Shown here: positions 45,201-55,800 of the stretch, piece by piece
How positions within the stretch are numbered: position 1 is the first letter of the stretch
How the letters are laid out: each line of letters opens with the position of its first letter
From: Leptodontidium sp. MPI-SDFR-AT-0119
Taxonomy: Eukaryota > Ascomycota > Leotiomycetes > Helotiales > Leptodontidiaceae
Length of the DNA stretch: 64,000 bases
Direction: 5' to 3'
Assembly (NCBI GenBank): GCA_020726505.1
Contig: JAHLEZ010000013.1
Location: 2,356,001 to 2,420,000, forward strand
Position numbers and translations under genes: made by a program
The notes under the pieces: model-generated
What the model was told of the DNA's origin: nothing
Database searches by the model: none
What the model saw: the letters and a program-made list of their open reading frames with translations, nothing else

Positions 45201-46196
45201 ATGAGAGGCCATGCCAGCTTTTCCTTCTACCTCGTTGCACACTCTCAGCAACTAGACCGCTACAGATGCTACGAGTAATGCTTTGCAGGTGGTGTGCGCA
45301 TGGCCTGTATCTGGACAGTATGGACCTGGGTCGAGAGTGCTGTCAGTTGCCCCTCCACCCCTCCCCCAGACCCCACTCATCCACTCCCGACCCGAACCTT
45401 AATCCGACGACTCTACTGACGACTCAGATATTATGTCCTCATATCGGCTTGTGTGTTTGCTCGTAAGGCTGAATGGTTGAGAAATGCTTGCTTGGCTGCT
45501 GCATTACTTTTTCCTGCTGTCGCTGCTGTGCATGGAATCGTCTTGGCAGCTGGGCATGTGAATGGTAAGTCCAGGTACCGGCTGTGTACATCGCTAACCT
45601 CTTCAGGTGCGGTTGACAGGGATGTTTTTGGAGCCTTTCAGTTATGTTCAATAGGAATTTTGGCTGCTCCTGTTACTGTCAGAGTATCGAGGACTTACTT
45701 TTACGACCCGGGAAGGAATGCTATATTTCTGTGGACAGGTCTTCTCCTTGCAGGTAAGTGGCTGTCTGACGGCGTGGATGATTCTGACTTCTCCAGGGCT
45801 TCTGAGTTTGACTGTTGAATTCTTCAGAATCGAAACATCACCTTGCACTCTCGACAACAATGGTAGACCTATCTATCAGAGCTCGGGCAAATTCCCTTAC
45901 GATAGTCAACCATTGTGGACTTACTTGCTCCGTCGAGGATGGTCCATTTTCGCCAATGCGAGGTGGTTCAGTGAACAACATTTATGTCATTCCAGCACCT
46001 CACAGACTTACATTTCGGGAACTATGTAGGAACAGCAGCGCAGGATAGGTTCCATGATTCAGAGTTCAAACATGGGAAAGCTGTCGATTATCGAGAGCTT
46101 CCTGGGGGGGAACATAGGAATCCTGGATTGATCTTGATCAGGGAGCAGTATAATCAGAGTCGGGACCCGGATATTCGACCTTCGAGATTTGCGTGA
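45201..46196 (+). pseudogene. Fungal multi-pass membrane protein with central deletion
   Basis: Exons 45201-45274, 45428-45564, 45607-45753 and 45797 onward join in phase: MRGHASFSFYLVAHSQQLDR, then KAEWLRNACLAAALLFPAVA, GAFQLCSIGILAAPVTVRVS, and NAIFLWTGLLLAGLLSLTVE, giving at least three hydrophobic helices. This is a family of fungal integral membrane proteins without known function. After FPYDSQP the frame slips by one base, then continues as CGLTCSVEDGPFSPMRGG and NNIYVIPAPHRLTF. It then jumps straight, with a second slip, to GNYVGTAAQDRFHDSEFKHG and PGGEHRNPGLILIREQYN, which belong to the cytosolic C-terminus in the family. The intervening membrane segments are missing, so the gene has a large internal deletion. 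Confidence 0.6.
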
Positions 46197-46405
46197 GCTT
46201 AGTGATTAGACAATACAACTCGTTTGAGGTTGGAAAAGTCTATTGCCAACGCCCGGGAGGGATAAGCAACGAAGATGCAAGAATTGTACTTGAGAATATA
46301 GGCATACGAAGACAAGCGCTTGTCCCTAGATGAGCTATCAACTAAGGTTGTTTTATGCCTAACAAGTCCACCAGCTTGTCAATTAATGCCACATAGTTAT
46401 CTGAC

Positions 46406-46939
46406 ATGTTGAATGCTGTCTCTCGTATCGACAGCTGCGTTCAGGCCACCAGAGAAGACATCGGTGAACTCAGAGCCGGCATCCCAACCCAACGGGAAAA
46501 TGTCATTTGTCTTGACCGTCCCGAAACGCTCGGTGCACACATCGTGCGTACGCAGGACGCCGAGCTCAGGGGAAGCAAGGCAACCAAACAGGAACCAGAG
46601 CTGGGTGCGATGGAGAAAGCTCTCATTGCGAGGAACGCAAAGGCCAGCCAACAGGACATTGCATTGTCCGAAAGGGGGGCTGAGCTTTATGTCGGAGAAG
46701 ACCAAGCCAAGAGAGCAGAGCACAATATCATAACTGCAAATCGGGAGCTGCGAACCGCGAAAGAGAACCTCGCTACAACGGAAACGGATACTGTAAAACT
46801 CGAGACAGAAATCCAGGCCAAGGAAATTGCTGCTGCTGCCAGGCACTTACAACACGTTGATAGAGAATCCCAATTGGGAATCACAGAAAAAGTTTATTTG
46901 ACCGAGAGTCTAAGTACCACTGCGATATACAGGTACTAA
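46406..46939 (+). CDS. Coiled-coil hypothetical protein
   Basis: A 177-codon frame starting MLNAVSRIDSCVQATREDIG, rich in Glu, Ala, Arg and Gln with heptad-like spacing (AMEKALIARNAKASQQDIAL, KRAEHNIITANRELRTAKEN, LETEIQAKEIAAAARHLQHV). A Gln-rich segment in a shifted frame continues just downstream (DQQRLEQQELRLGQIHRGVN, about 46940-47010), so an intron or frame slip near 46915 may hide a longer protein. No family recognised. Confidence 0.4.
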   Translation: MLNAVSRIDSCVQATREDIGELRAGIPTQRENVICLDRPETLGAHIVRTQDAELRGSKATKQEPELGAMEKALIARNAKASQQDIALSERGAELYVGEDQAKRAEHNIITANRELRTAKENLATTETDTVKLETEIQAKEIAAAARHLQHVDRESQLGITEKVYLTESLSTTAIYRY

Positions 46940-47984
46940 AATGCGACCAGCAAAGGCTTGAGCAGCAGGAACTTCGTCTTGGCCAAATCCACCGAGGCGT
47001 TAATAAGCAAGAGCAGTTCCAGAGGGACTCTCAAATGCAACCCCAGGTCACACCCATGCAAGGCTCAGAAACGAGGATTCCTGGTTCGAGTGACTTTAGA
47101 TGAACTACCTAAGCTCTGTACCCGCAACAACATCAAGATCCCGCCACTAAAATTCCCTGTGCCCATACTACAGCAAAGAACCCAAGCGGCTGAAGGGTGA
47201 TCGCCCTTGGCGATCGCATCATCGATGAGGCCAACGAGTGTCTTGAAGGTTGTTTTTGACGGTCGGCCTAGGATTCTACTCGTTGAACGCAAGTCATTGT
47301 ATTAGCTCTAGCACTGGTAATTTTATGTTTCAAATCGAAATACAGCATTGCCGACTTCCCGCTACTGTTCAAAGCCAGGTCCGATAGTCAAGATTCCCAA
47401 ATCTTCATTCCGGAATCTCCTCACCCCGCCATTTCAGCTCCTGTACGTGTTACTAACAACCGCCAATCACTAAAAGAATCTCTCTATAAGGCTGACCTCG
47501 TGGCGCGGGGCAGCTCAGCTCCCATCGGCATTCTCCATGAATTCACAGCCCACGCTTGGCAATCCTGTTACCTCCAACGATCCTCCTGTGTTTGCTCAGC
47601 TCTTCGAGCTTCCCCTAAGAAATTAATTTCTTCTTTCAAAAGCCTAAGCAGTTTTTGGTACAGCCACATGAGTTGTCACCTCTCACCTCATCGAGTTTTT
47701 TTTCTACGCTTCAACTCATTCGATGATGAACTGGAAAGCTGAGGTGCGGGAATTAATGATCCGCGCCAGAGGCTTCGGAGTGGAGAACTCCGCAAGAAGG
47801 ATAGAATCTTGGGGCAGTATGTATCGTGATTTGCTAGTTTTGAATGAGGATATGCTCAGCCAAAAGTTCAGGTGAGGAGATGGAATGTATAAATCGTACC
47901 GATTGTCCTTGAATTGAATTCACCGAAGCACAATACATTCGCAGAACAGCACCAGACAACTTCAAATACAAGCGAGGATCAACA
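46940..47984. other. Intergenic, nothing recognised
   Basis: Holds the possible downstream segment of the coiled-coil gene and, at its end, the promoter of the next gene. No other feature seen. Confidence 0.4.
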
Positions 47985-48675
47985 ATGGCATACCCAACCC
48001 AACCAGCTTACATCGTCACCTGCGCTGGGTGGGAGGAGCGCCTCAAGGAACACCCCGTCTTCGACTGGATGGTAGGCTTCTCCTCCTCTTATTCATGTCC
48101 CCTTCCCACTCACAATAACAGACGGATCACGAAGCTGCCTTCGACTTCGGCAGTGCCAAGACTGAACCATACACTAATTGGTTCACCGCTGATTTCACAT
48201 TTGCTGATCCCTCGGGCGCCTCCTTCACTGGCGAAGCCGCCTGGGCTAAACTACTCGAGACATACGCTCCGCTTTCTGCCCACTTCCACGAGCCATTCTT
48301 TGGAGTTGTCTTTGAGAATGAAAAGGGCTATGAACTTTTTGGGTGTGCAAAGATTTTTGCTAACCTTCTTGTGCCCGGTAAGTAGCCTACCGTCCCTCGA
48401 TTTCCCACCATGAGAATGCCAGGGCTGTTTGAAGGAAAGATTTGCTGACTGAAGAGACAGGCGAGGGAGACAAGAAGACGGACGGCAAGGGCAGGGAGTG
48501 GGATGTTGAAGTTCCGGGTGCGTTCCACTTTACGTACGTCAAGGAAGAGGGGGCCCATAAGGGGTTGAGACTGAGCGCGGAGAAGCTTTACGCGGATGGG
48601 TTGCCGATGGTCTCGGCGCTGTTGAAGAGAGGCATGATCAGTGGCGAGGATTTGGTGAAGAAGCTCTCTGCTTGA
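47985..48675 (+). CDS. NTF2/SnoaL-like small protein
   Basis: Three exons, 47985-48071, 48122-48377 and 48461-48675, all in phase, 185 residues. The sequence YTNWFTADFTFADPSGASFT followed by GEAAWAKLLETYAPLSAHFH has the pattern of a SnoaL/NTF2-like cone fold (a helix, then a strand ending in an aromatic/acidic pocket residue, then AWAKLLETY). Later EVPGAFHFTYVKEEG and a helical tail ending GEDLVKKLSA. Small members of this fold act as isomerases, cyclases, hydrolases or as binding proteins; nothing here selects among these. No signal peptide. Intact, with well-formed introns (GTAAGT donor, TGCTGACTG branch site in the second). Confidence 0.7.
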
Positions 48676-49641
48676 GGAGCCACTTATCAAGGCAAAGACG
48701 CGAGGGCACGGGATGTTGAAGTGGAGAAACCGATCTGAGAGGATGGTTTGGGTTGATCTGAAGGGTGCGTTTGTCGGACGATATTGATGCCTTTCTTTAT
48801 CTGGTCTTTCCTATTTTCCCGCGTTTTCGTATCACGGCTGTGCCGTTTCAATTAAACCATTTTCGGCCGATTTTCGAACCTAGCACAATGTTTAATTTGA
48901 CTTGAAAAAGCTTAAATAGCCGAAAGATCCAAGGCATGAACAACACTAGGCTAAATTAGAACGCCACCTTCGCAAGAATAAAAACCGTTGCAGATGTCCG
49001 CGGGAATATGCGAAACATATTGCCAGCAGATGACTAGCGCCAGCCCAGAAATTGCAGAAAGGTAGCGCGGGAGAACCTCCACAACTTATTGACATGTATC
49101 AGGGGATAGAATAATACAACTTCAGTAGCTTACAAAAGTAATTTGATTTTCTTTGTAAAAAGCACTTCAGTAAAATTAAGAACGTTCTTCGTAGACCTTG
49201 CTACTCTACCGAGCATGTGTACGTGTGAGAGACCTCTTAGTTCTTACAGGGATTCTATAATTCCTTCCGCTTTCATGGCCGCGACACCAGGAAGTGAAGT
49301 ATTAAAATCTTTCATCTTTAAATGGGTTGTGATGGTGTAGCCTAAGACAGAAGTAAAAAATACTTATTCGTACTTTACACCTAAGTTGTGTTCACGAAAA
49401 CAAATTTTAAAGGTGGCAACAGTTCCAAATTCTCCCTCTCGCCGACCCTTACTATCCTCTACACCCCCACCGTCTTTAAGCCTTGCTCGGCCTACTAGAG
49501 AAACTCCTAGTCTAAACGTCAATGGTATCAATCCCAATAGTAATATACCCGATAGCTACGCTAGTCAGCTCCATTCCATCAGCTCAGTAATACTTAAACT
49601 AACCTCCATTCGTTATGTTAACGCCATTCGCAGCTACTAAA
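48676..49641. other. Intergenic, nothing supported
   Basis: An 84-codon frame (49386-49640) is Pro/Ser-rich and ends in the target duplication of the MITE; it has no recognisable homology and may be chance or an old transposon fragment. Confidence 0.4.
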
Positions 49642-49882
49642 CAGCGTGAGAAATAAAAATCAACTTATTTAATTTAATCATGATTAAATCTGATTTGATT
49701 TGATTTGATTTTGATTAAGTAAAAACCAAGCTTGATTTGATTTGATTTAATTAGAAATCAAAATTAATCAGATTTAATCAAATAATTATGTGCTTTTTAA
49801 TTGTAAAGTTTATTATAACAGATAATTTAAATTAATTATTAAGTGACTCTAATCAAATCAAATCAAATCAATTCTCACGCTG
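49642..49882 (+). mobile_element. hAT-type MITE, copy 2 (241 bp) with 8-bp target duplication
   Basis: Starts CAGCGTGAGAA and ends TTCTCACGCTG, with subterminal GATTTGATTTGATTT/AAATCAAATCAAATC runs. It is flanked on both sides by the perfect direct repeat CTACTAAA (49634-49641 and 49883-49890). An 8-bp duplication with CAG...CTG termini is typical of the hAT superfamily. No coding capacity, so it needs a transposase in trans. Confidence 0.9.
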
Positions 49883-49890
49883 CTACTAAA

Positions 49891-50470
49891 TCAATGACGC
49901 GATTATTTATAAACCCCTGCCCAAATTTTTTAATAAAGCTTGATATTATAGATGTAAAAGTTAAAGAGAAAAGAAGAATAAGAGAATAACTAAATTATAA
50001 TTAAATAGCTAAAAGTTAAGGCATTGAGGCTAGGTAACTCTAGAACTAAAAGAGAAAGGCTATAGCATAGCCCGAAACCTTAAATACTTCGATATTATAT
50101 AACGAACTTATTATAAAGTTGAAATATATTTTATTATAGTAGAGCGCTACGGAAGCGCTACGCTGCTATTACACACTATAGTTAAATCTGCGAGGCTAAT
50201 AAAGATTGTATACAGGGATGAAGAACAGTCACAACCTCCAAACCCCTCGCGCGTGGTGGTGCCGTAATTACACATAAAGTCCGCTTCTAAACTCCGCTGT
50301 GGCCCCCTCCCTGATACAAGCCTCGCTTAGGAATATAAACCATTTTCAACTTTCAGTCATGTTCAGACTCCTGTCCTAAGAATATCAAAACTCTACCATC
50401 AGCCTTTACGGCAGCAGCCATTTGCCCTCATCGCCGACTCGTGACAAGTCGCCCCTCCAACGCAGCCGCC
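49891..50470. other. Intergenic, promoter side of the reductase
   Basis: TA-rich near 49900-50150, then normal composition. No reading frame. Confidence 0.5.
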
Positions 50471-51533
50471 ATGCCCGTCAACCGCATCCTCTGGCAGGAT
50501 GAGCCTGGAGTGCCAGCCGTGATCCGTGAGAGCCCGCTACCCACAGAACTCGAGGATCGGAAACTCCTGATCAAGGTCCATGCCTGGGCCATGAACCCAG
50601 CAGACGCGATGCTACAGGACAAAGCTCTCTCCTTCATTAAATACCCCGTTGTCCTGGGCCAGGACGTGGCGGGGACCGTAGAGGCCGTCGGATCTCTCGC
50701 GGCTTCCAGATTCAAGGTGGGGGATCGCGTCTTTGGCTTCACTATCAATAACGGCTTCAAAGACTATGCCATTCTCGACCACGCCCTGACGGCCGTGATC
50801 CCAAATAACATGGCCTATCGCGATGTTGTCGTCTTCTCACTATGCATGACAACCAGCTCCTTTGGCCTCTTTGGAAAGGATTTCCTCCACCTTGAACGGC
50901 CCCAGCTAACCCCAGTGAGCCGTGGCAAGTCGGTTTTGGTCTGGGGAGGCGCCTCAGCGGTTGGGAGCAATGCGATTCAGTACCTGAAGGCGGCTGGCTA
51001 CGAGGTTGTCACGACGTGCTCTCCCCACAACAATGATTACGTGAAAGGTCTTGGCGCGTCCAAGGTTTTTGATTACAACAGTCCGACCGCGACTGATGAC
51101 GTTGCCGCCGAGCTCGACAAGGGCGAATGTGAGGGCATCTACCTCGCTGCGGGCAAGGTTGCCGACGTCTGCGAAGTCTCACACAAGGCCAAGCAAAAGG
51201 TATGCTCTCATCGTCCACGCACCGATCCAAGTTAATGACGAGAACTGACTCCAGAAGCTCTTTGTTGTGTCCTCCCGTCCCGTCATGCCAGGAGACGCCC
51301 CGGAGGGTGTCGAGGTGAAGATGGTTTTTGGGATAAGCGGCCCTGAGGCATTTGCAGAGACGATGCCAATTACATTCGGCGGCTTTGTTCCGGAGGCGCT
51401 GGCAAGGGGGCTGTACAAGGTCGCTCCGACGCCCCAGGTGGTGCCAACAAAGGGTCTCGAAGGCATACAGGAAGCTTTAGATATCCTCAAGAAGGGCGCA
51501 TCAGCGACGAAGTTGGTCGTCGAGGCTGAGTAG
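50471..51533 (+). CDS. Zinc-binding-dehydrogenase-type oxidoreductase (enoyl-reductase-like)
   Basis: Two exons, 50471-51199 and 51255-51533, 335 residues, start in strong context (GCCGCCATG). A medium-chain reductase: GroES-like N-terminal part with KVHAWAMNPADAMLQD and VLGQDVAGTVEAVG, then a Rossmann part with SVLVWGGASAVGSNAIQYLK and GASKVFDY. Structural zinc cysteines are absent, as in quinone-oxidoreductase and trans-acting enoyl-reductase-like fungal members. Such proteins reduce C=C bonds with NADPH; some serve polyketide synthases. No synthase lies in the window, so a stand-alone detoxifying or lipid role is equally possible. Intact, GC-rich and codon-biased compared with its surroundings. 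Confidence 0.85.
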
Positions 51534-52461
51534 GCCTCTCTTGGTCTGGGGCGCGTCATCTATCGTGCTACTTGAGTGTTTCCGAGGCCAACCGGCCAGT
51601 AGACTAGCTATATAGTGCTTTGTATAACGGTGTCTCCCCTTGCGGTGCCACTAAATAAAGATGACGGTAGTAAATAGATAGCAAATATAACTAAATAATT
51701 TAATTCCTATTCTTAATTATCTTATTACCCCCGCGAGAACCTGTCATCTATCTTATTCTTAATTCCTTCCTTTTCCCTTCGTAATCCTTATTAATTTGAA
51801 GCGAAAGCTTAAACTATTATTTCTTATATAATAAGCGAGAATTACAAAGCACTTTAAGCTTTTATTAGTTTAACGAAGTAATAAAGTTTAGCGTATTTTA
51901 CTTTATTACCTTAATAAACTAAAACTAAGTAAGTTAACTAATAAACTCGTAAGACTTTTTAAAGACTTTATAAGGAATTACTTTTTAATAATGCCTTAGT
52001 AAAGACGTATTAAGTAAAGGAAAACAATAAAAATCTCTATCTTATTGTTACGACCTCCGATGCGCCTCGTATTTTAACCGACACGGCTCGTAGCATCGCT
52101 GGCTATGTAACGGCGCTAAGCCTAATTAGGAAAACTAAGTGGCGAGTATGCGACATATTAATGTAAATGGCGTTTGATTACGCTGGGCCTAATTAAGAGG
52201 GTCCTTCGTGTATTTATACTTAAGCTTTCTCTTATAAAGAGCTCTCCTTTTTTCCTTATCTTTTCTTCTCGATTCTAAGTATAGCTTTAGGCCTAAATAT
52301 AAAGCTAAAGTTTACTCGCCGTATTAATATCTTACTAGCCGTAATATAAGAAAAGACTAATACCTTTTTATTATAAAGCGTTATATTTTACCCGGTCTTG
52401 CGCCTTATTGACTTGCCCTTATATCAAGTTAATAACGAGCCTTAATACCTTAGCTTATTTA
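51534..52461. other. AT-rich RIP-like desert upstream of the copia element
   Basis: No reading frame. The block from about 52047 (TGTTACGACCTCCGATGCG) looks LTR-like but no partner was found. Confidence 0.5.
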
Positions 52462-52466
52462 ATAAA
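52462..52466 (+). repeat. Target-site duplication ATAAA, left
   Basis: Matches ATAAA at 59697-59701 on the other side of the copia element. Confidence 0.8.
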
Positions 52467-52684
52467 TGTCACGGTACATGGTTAGCGGCACCTGCTACGC
52501 GAGCCCACTGAACGGCCAGGCGTGCTTCCTACACACCCACAACTAGCTAAACCTACTTACTTGACATATATATAACTAGCTTTTCCCTTCTCAACGAGAG
52601 GGCAGAGTACTTCTTAATTAATCTTTTGCTCCCTACTACTTTACTAATTCTCACTTCTCTACTCTTTTAGTATTTTACGTGATA
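52467..52684 (+). repeat. 5' LTR of the copia element (218 bp)
   Basis: Starts TGTCAC and ends GTGATA (its inverted complement GTGACA after one C-to-T change). It aligns end to end with the 3' LTR; by my count 13 differences, all transitions, no indels apart from the MITE. Confidence 0.9.
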
Positions 52685-52815
52685 GTTAAGAGCTATATAA
52701 CTCTCAGAGCCCCGACAATTCATGCTCAGTAGAAAACTACTCTATCTCTTCTTCTTTACTCTCTCTAACGATCACCGCACGTCTTCACTTACGCTCTATT
52801 TCTAGGAAATCAACT

Positions 52816-55800
52816 ATGGCCGACTCCAGGAGCGACTATATTAAGGACCGGAAGGGCTGGACTAAATTCAACACCGAATTTCAAGCTCAAGCGCACAATA
52901 GAGGCCTTTAGCCGCTCGTCGACCCTAATAGACCCGATGTTCTGTCTCCTGTAACAAATCCACTAGTTTTTAACATAGAGACTGAGTTTCTTTAAAAGAA
53001 AAATATAGAACGATTAGACGGCGCACTGGTAATACTCTTTTCCGTAGTCGAATCTGAATACAATAGAGCCTTTAAGGTCTTTATTGTCGAAAAGAGCGAC
53101 TAGAGTAACGTGGTTACTAAATATAATCAACTTTACACTTGGGTTATTAACTATATTGACCCCTCACTCTTTGAGATCATTTCCTTGACTTAGGTCAACG
53201 AGCGTACTTACACTATTCAGAAGATCGTACGGGAGCTTCGCTAGCACTGCGCCCCCTCCAAGGCCACTAACCTGCGCGACATCGAATTGACCTATTCTCT
53301 CTTAATATAATAAGCCTACGACGGTCGCATTGATGTTATAACTTAGTGTCGGAACTGGTTTCTGTCTTACCACGAGTGCAAATCAGCCGGTTTTGAGCTT
53401 GTTTTAGGACCCCTGGCCACGGAAAGGTTCCTAAACGCTATCGGAGCTAAATAGGACCCTGTTTTCGCTAAGAACCGGAAGGACGAGCTTATTATAGAGG
53501 ATTAGGTGCTCAGAAGCTGGACGGAAGTCAGGGAACCGAAACACTCCTTATTATATTACGGATTATAGTTTTAGCGAGTTATAGAAGACGCAAAGTCTAC
53601 TAAAAAGCACAGCCTTTACCTCGGAAACAGCATTTTTGTAACCCTTGGCGGTAGACGAGATAAGGAGCACTACAAGTGCCCTTATATGATCGCTTTCTCG
53701 GATTTAAATTCTAAATATTATTAGAAACCGACTACTTATAACTATCTTAAGGCCGCACTTTATAGTTAAACCACTAGAAAGTACCGAGTGACTCCTGATC
53801 AAGCCGAGTTTATTCGCAAAGAAGTAAATAAACCGGAGTGGAGTGCTTTACGTAAGACTGTTTTGGTTAAGGAGCCTAGTAAAGTAAGAGCTGAGATCCC
53901 CAAGACCTCTAATAGACCTATTTTAAAGATCACATGTGTTATTATAGACCCTTCCGCTTTTTAGACTCTAGGTATATTCGCGCTTAGTAACAGCCGACAT
54001 CCGCTCTATAAGAGTACTCTTCTTAACAACTGTAGTGCTATATATATAGTTAATAATAAGTCTCTATTAGTCTTAGGCTCCTTTATTCCTTTAAGTTATA
54101 AAGATATAATAAAAGCTGGCACATTTAGCCTACCCGTTATTAGTAGAGGTCGTCGTCTTTTAAAGAACGCGCTTACTACTCCGGGAGGTATAATCGATTT
54201 AGAGCTCACTAATGTGGCAGTTATTAAAGGTTTTTATGTTAATATTATCTCGGAGGCAAGGCTCTTAAACGTAGGCCTGTGGATCAATGGTTTTAACGTA
54301 ACTTTACGTCTTAGGGAGCCTATTAATAGTAGTATTGTGCGCACTTTAGTTTAGAAGTATTAACTAGTTTTCTTTAAATATAAGAACACTTTAAACTACT
54401 TTGTTTTATCTATTTTGTTAAGTAATACTAGTACGCTATTATATCTTACCCTTACGCGCACACTAAGACCCTTTAGGAGATCGAGAGACTACCTTAAGCC
54501 ACGTATAAATTCAGAAGAAGTATAGTATACGAGAGTAGGGCACCTTGGCCCCAAGGCTCTTTGTATGTTAATAGAGAATGCTAGGAACGTCAAAATTGAG
54601 GGAACAAATAGAGCTAAATGCGAGCACTGCTCTATGGCTCGAGCTGCAAATGTTAATTCTCGAAGGCCCTTAGAGAACGTATCTCCACGACCTTTTTGGA
54701 GACTTACGTAAGACCTTTTCGACTACGACCTTAGTTACGACGGCTCTAATTAGTTGCTCGTTATTAAAGACGAGTATAGTAAAAAAATCCTTGTTTTCCT
54801 GACTCTAAATAAATTATTGACGGTGATATTAGAAATCCTGCAATTTGTCGACAATTAGATTAAACGGAAGTACGGCCTTTATATCTGTATTTTGAAGCAC
54901 GACAACGAGAAAGCAGTAATCCCTCCTTATGGCATATCGAGATACCAAAAGTGGACTCAATAGTAAGGTATCCAAATCGAATTGAGTCCGACTTATACTC
55001 ACGAATTGAATAGTCTCTTAGAGCGTGCTAGAAAGGAAATTATCGAAAAGTCAATCACAATGCGAGTAGCTACAGGCCTTCCGGAAGCTCTTTAGCTAGA
55101 AGTTACTCAAGCGGCAGCGTTTTTATATAATATAAGCCCGCTAGAGAGTCAAGGCTGGAAATCGCCTAACGAGACCCTTAATACTTGGTTTCGCGGTTAT
55201 TTCCGCTTCTACGACCTAATTATAGTCAAGAAATTGACTATAGACCTTTAGCCGGACTAGAATAGGATATACGCCTACGGATCACGAGCTTACCCTCTAA
55301 TTAAGGATTAAGAAGCAGGAAATAATAAAGGAGTATTTAAGGTGCTCCCTAAAGCTTATATTAGTTATCTTATTAGCTACGTTACTAGTAATATATATAA
55401 GATCTAGGTGCTAATTTTACACTGAGTTATTATTTTATAGAATGTGACCTTTGACGAGAACGTCTTCTTTAACTTAGCCGAGTATAAGAAACAGGCCGGC
55501 CAGTTCGTTTTTAAAGCTAAAGACGTAGTGGAAGTTATTAAAGAAGACGAGATTTAAGACGTTGAATTAATCCTTGAGGAAATTAGACTGTTTAATATAA
55601 ACTTAACAGAAACTAGAGCTCTCGAAGAGCCGAGCGGTGCTCTTAGCCTCTTAAACTCGGGGGTGATAGAGAAAGCAAATTTACCGTAGGCTTAAAGAAG
55701 TCTTAGACTTTAGTCTCTAGAGAGTACACTACTTCTAGTTTAGAGCTCTAGTGTCTCTTAAATGCCTCCTGCGGATTTAACCGCAGATGAACTACCCCGT

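Noticed and set aside
44182..46196. One long gene joining the NucA/NucB-like part and the membrane protein
   Set aside because: The membrane protein has its own ATG and first exon at 45201, and the two protein families are unrelated.
50471..51533. Secondary-metabolite cluster built on the enoyl-reductase-like gene
   Set aside because: No polyketide synthase, NRPS, terpene synthase, P450 or transporter is nearby; the Zn2Cys6 gene is 31 kb away.
52047..52466. LTR-like block starting TGTTACGACC
   Set aside because: No second copy, no matching end and no target duplication could be found in the window.
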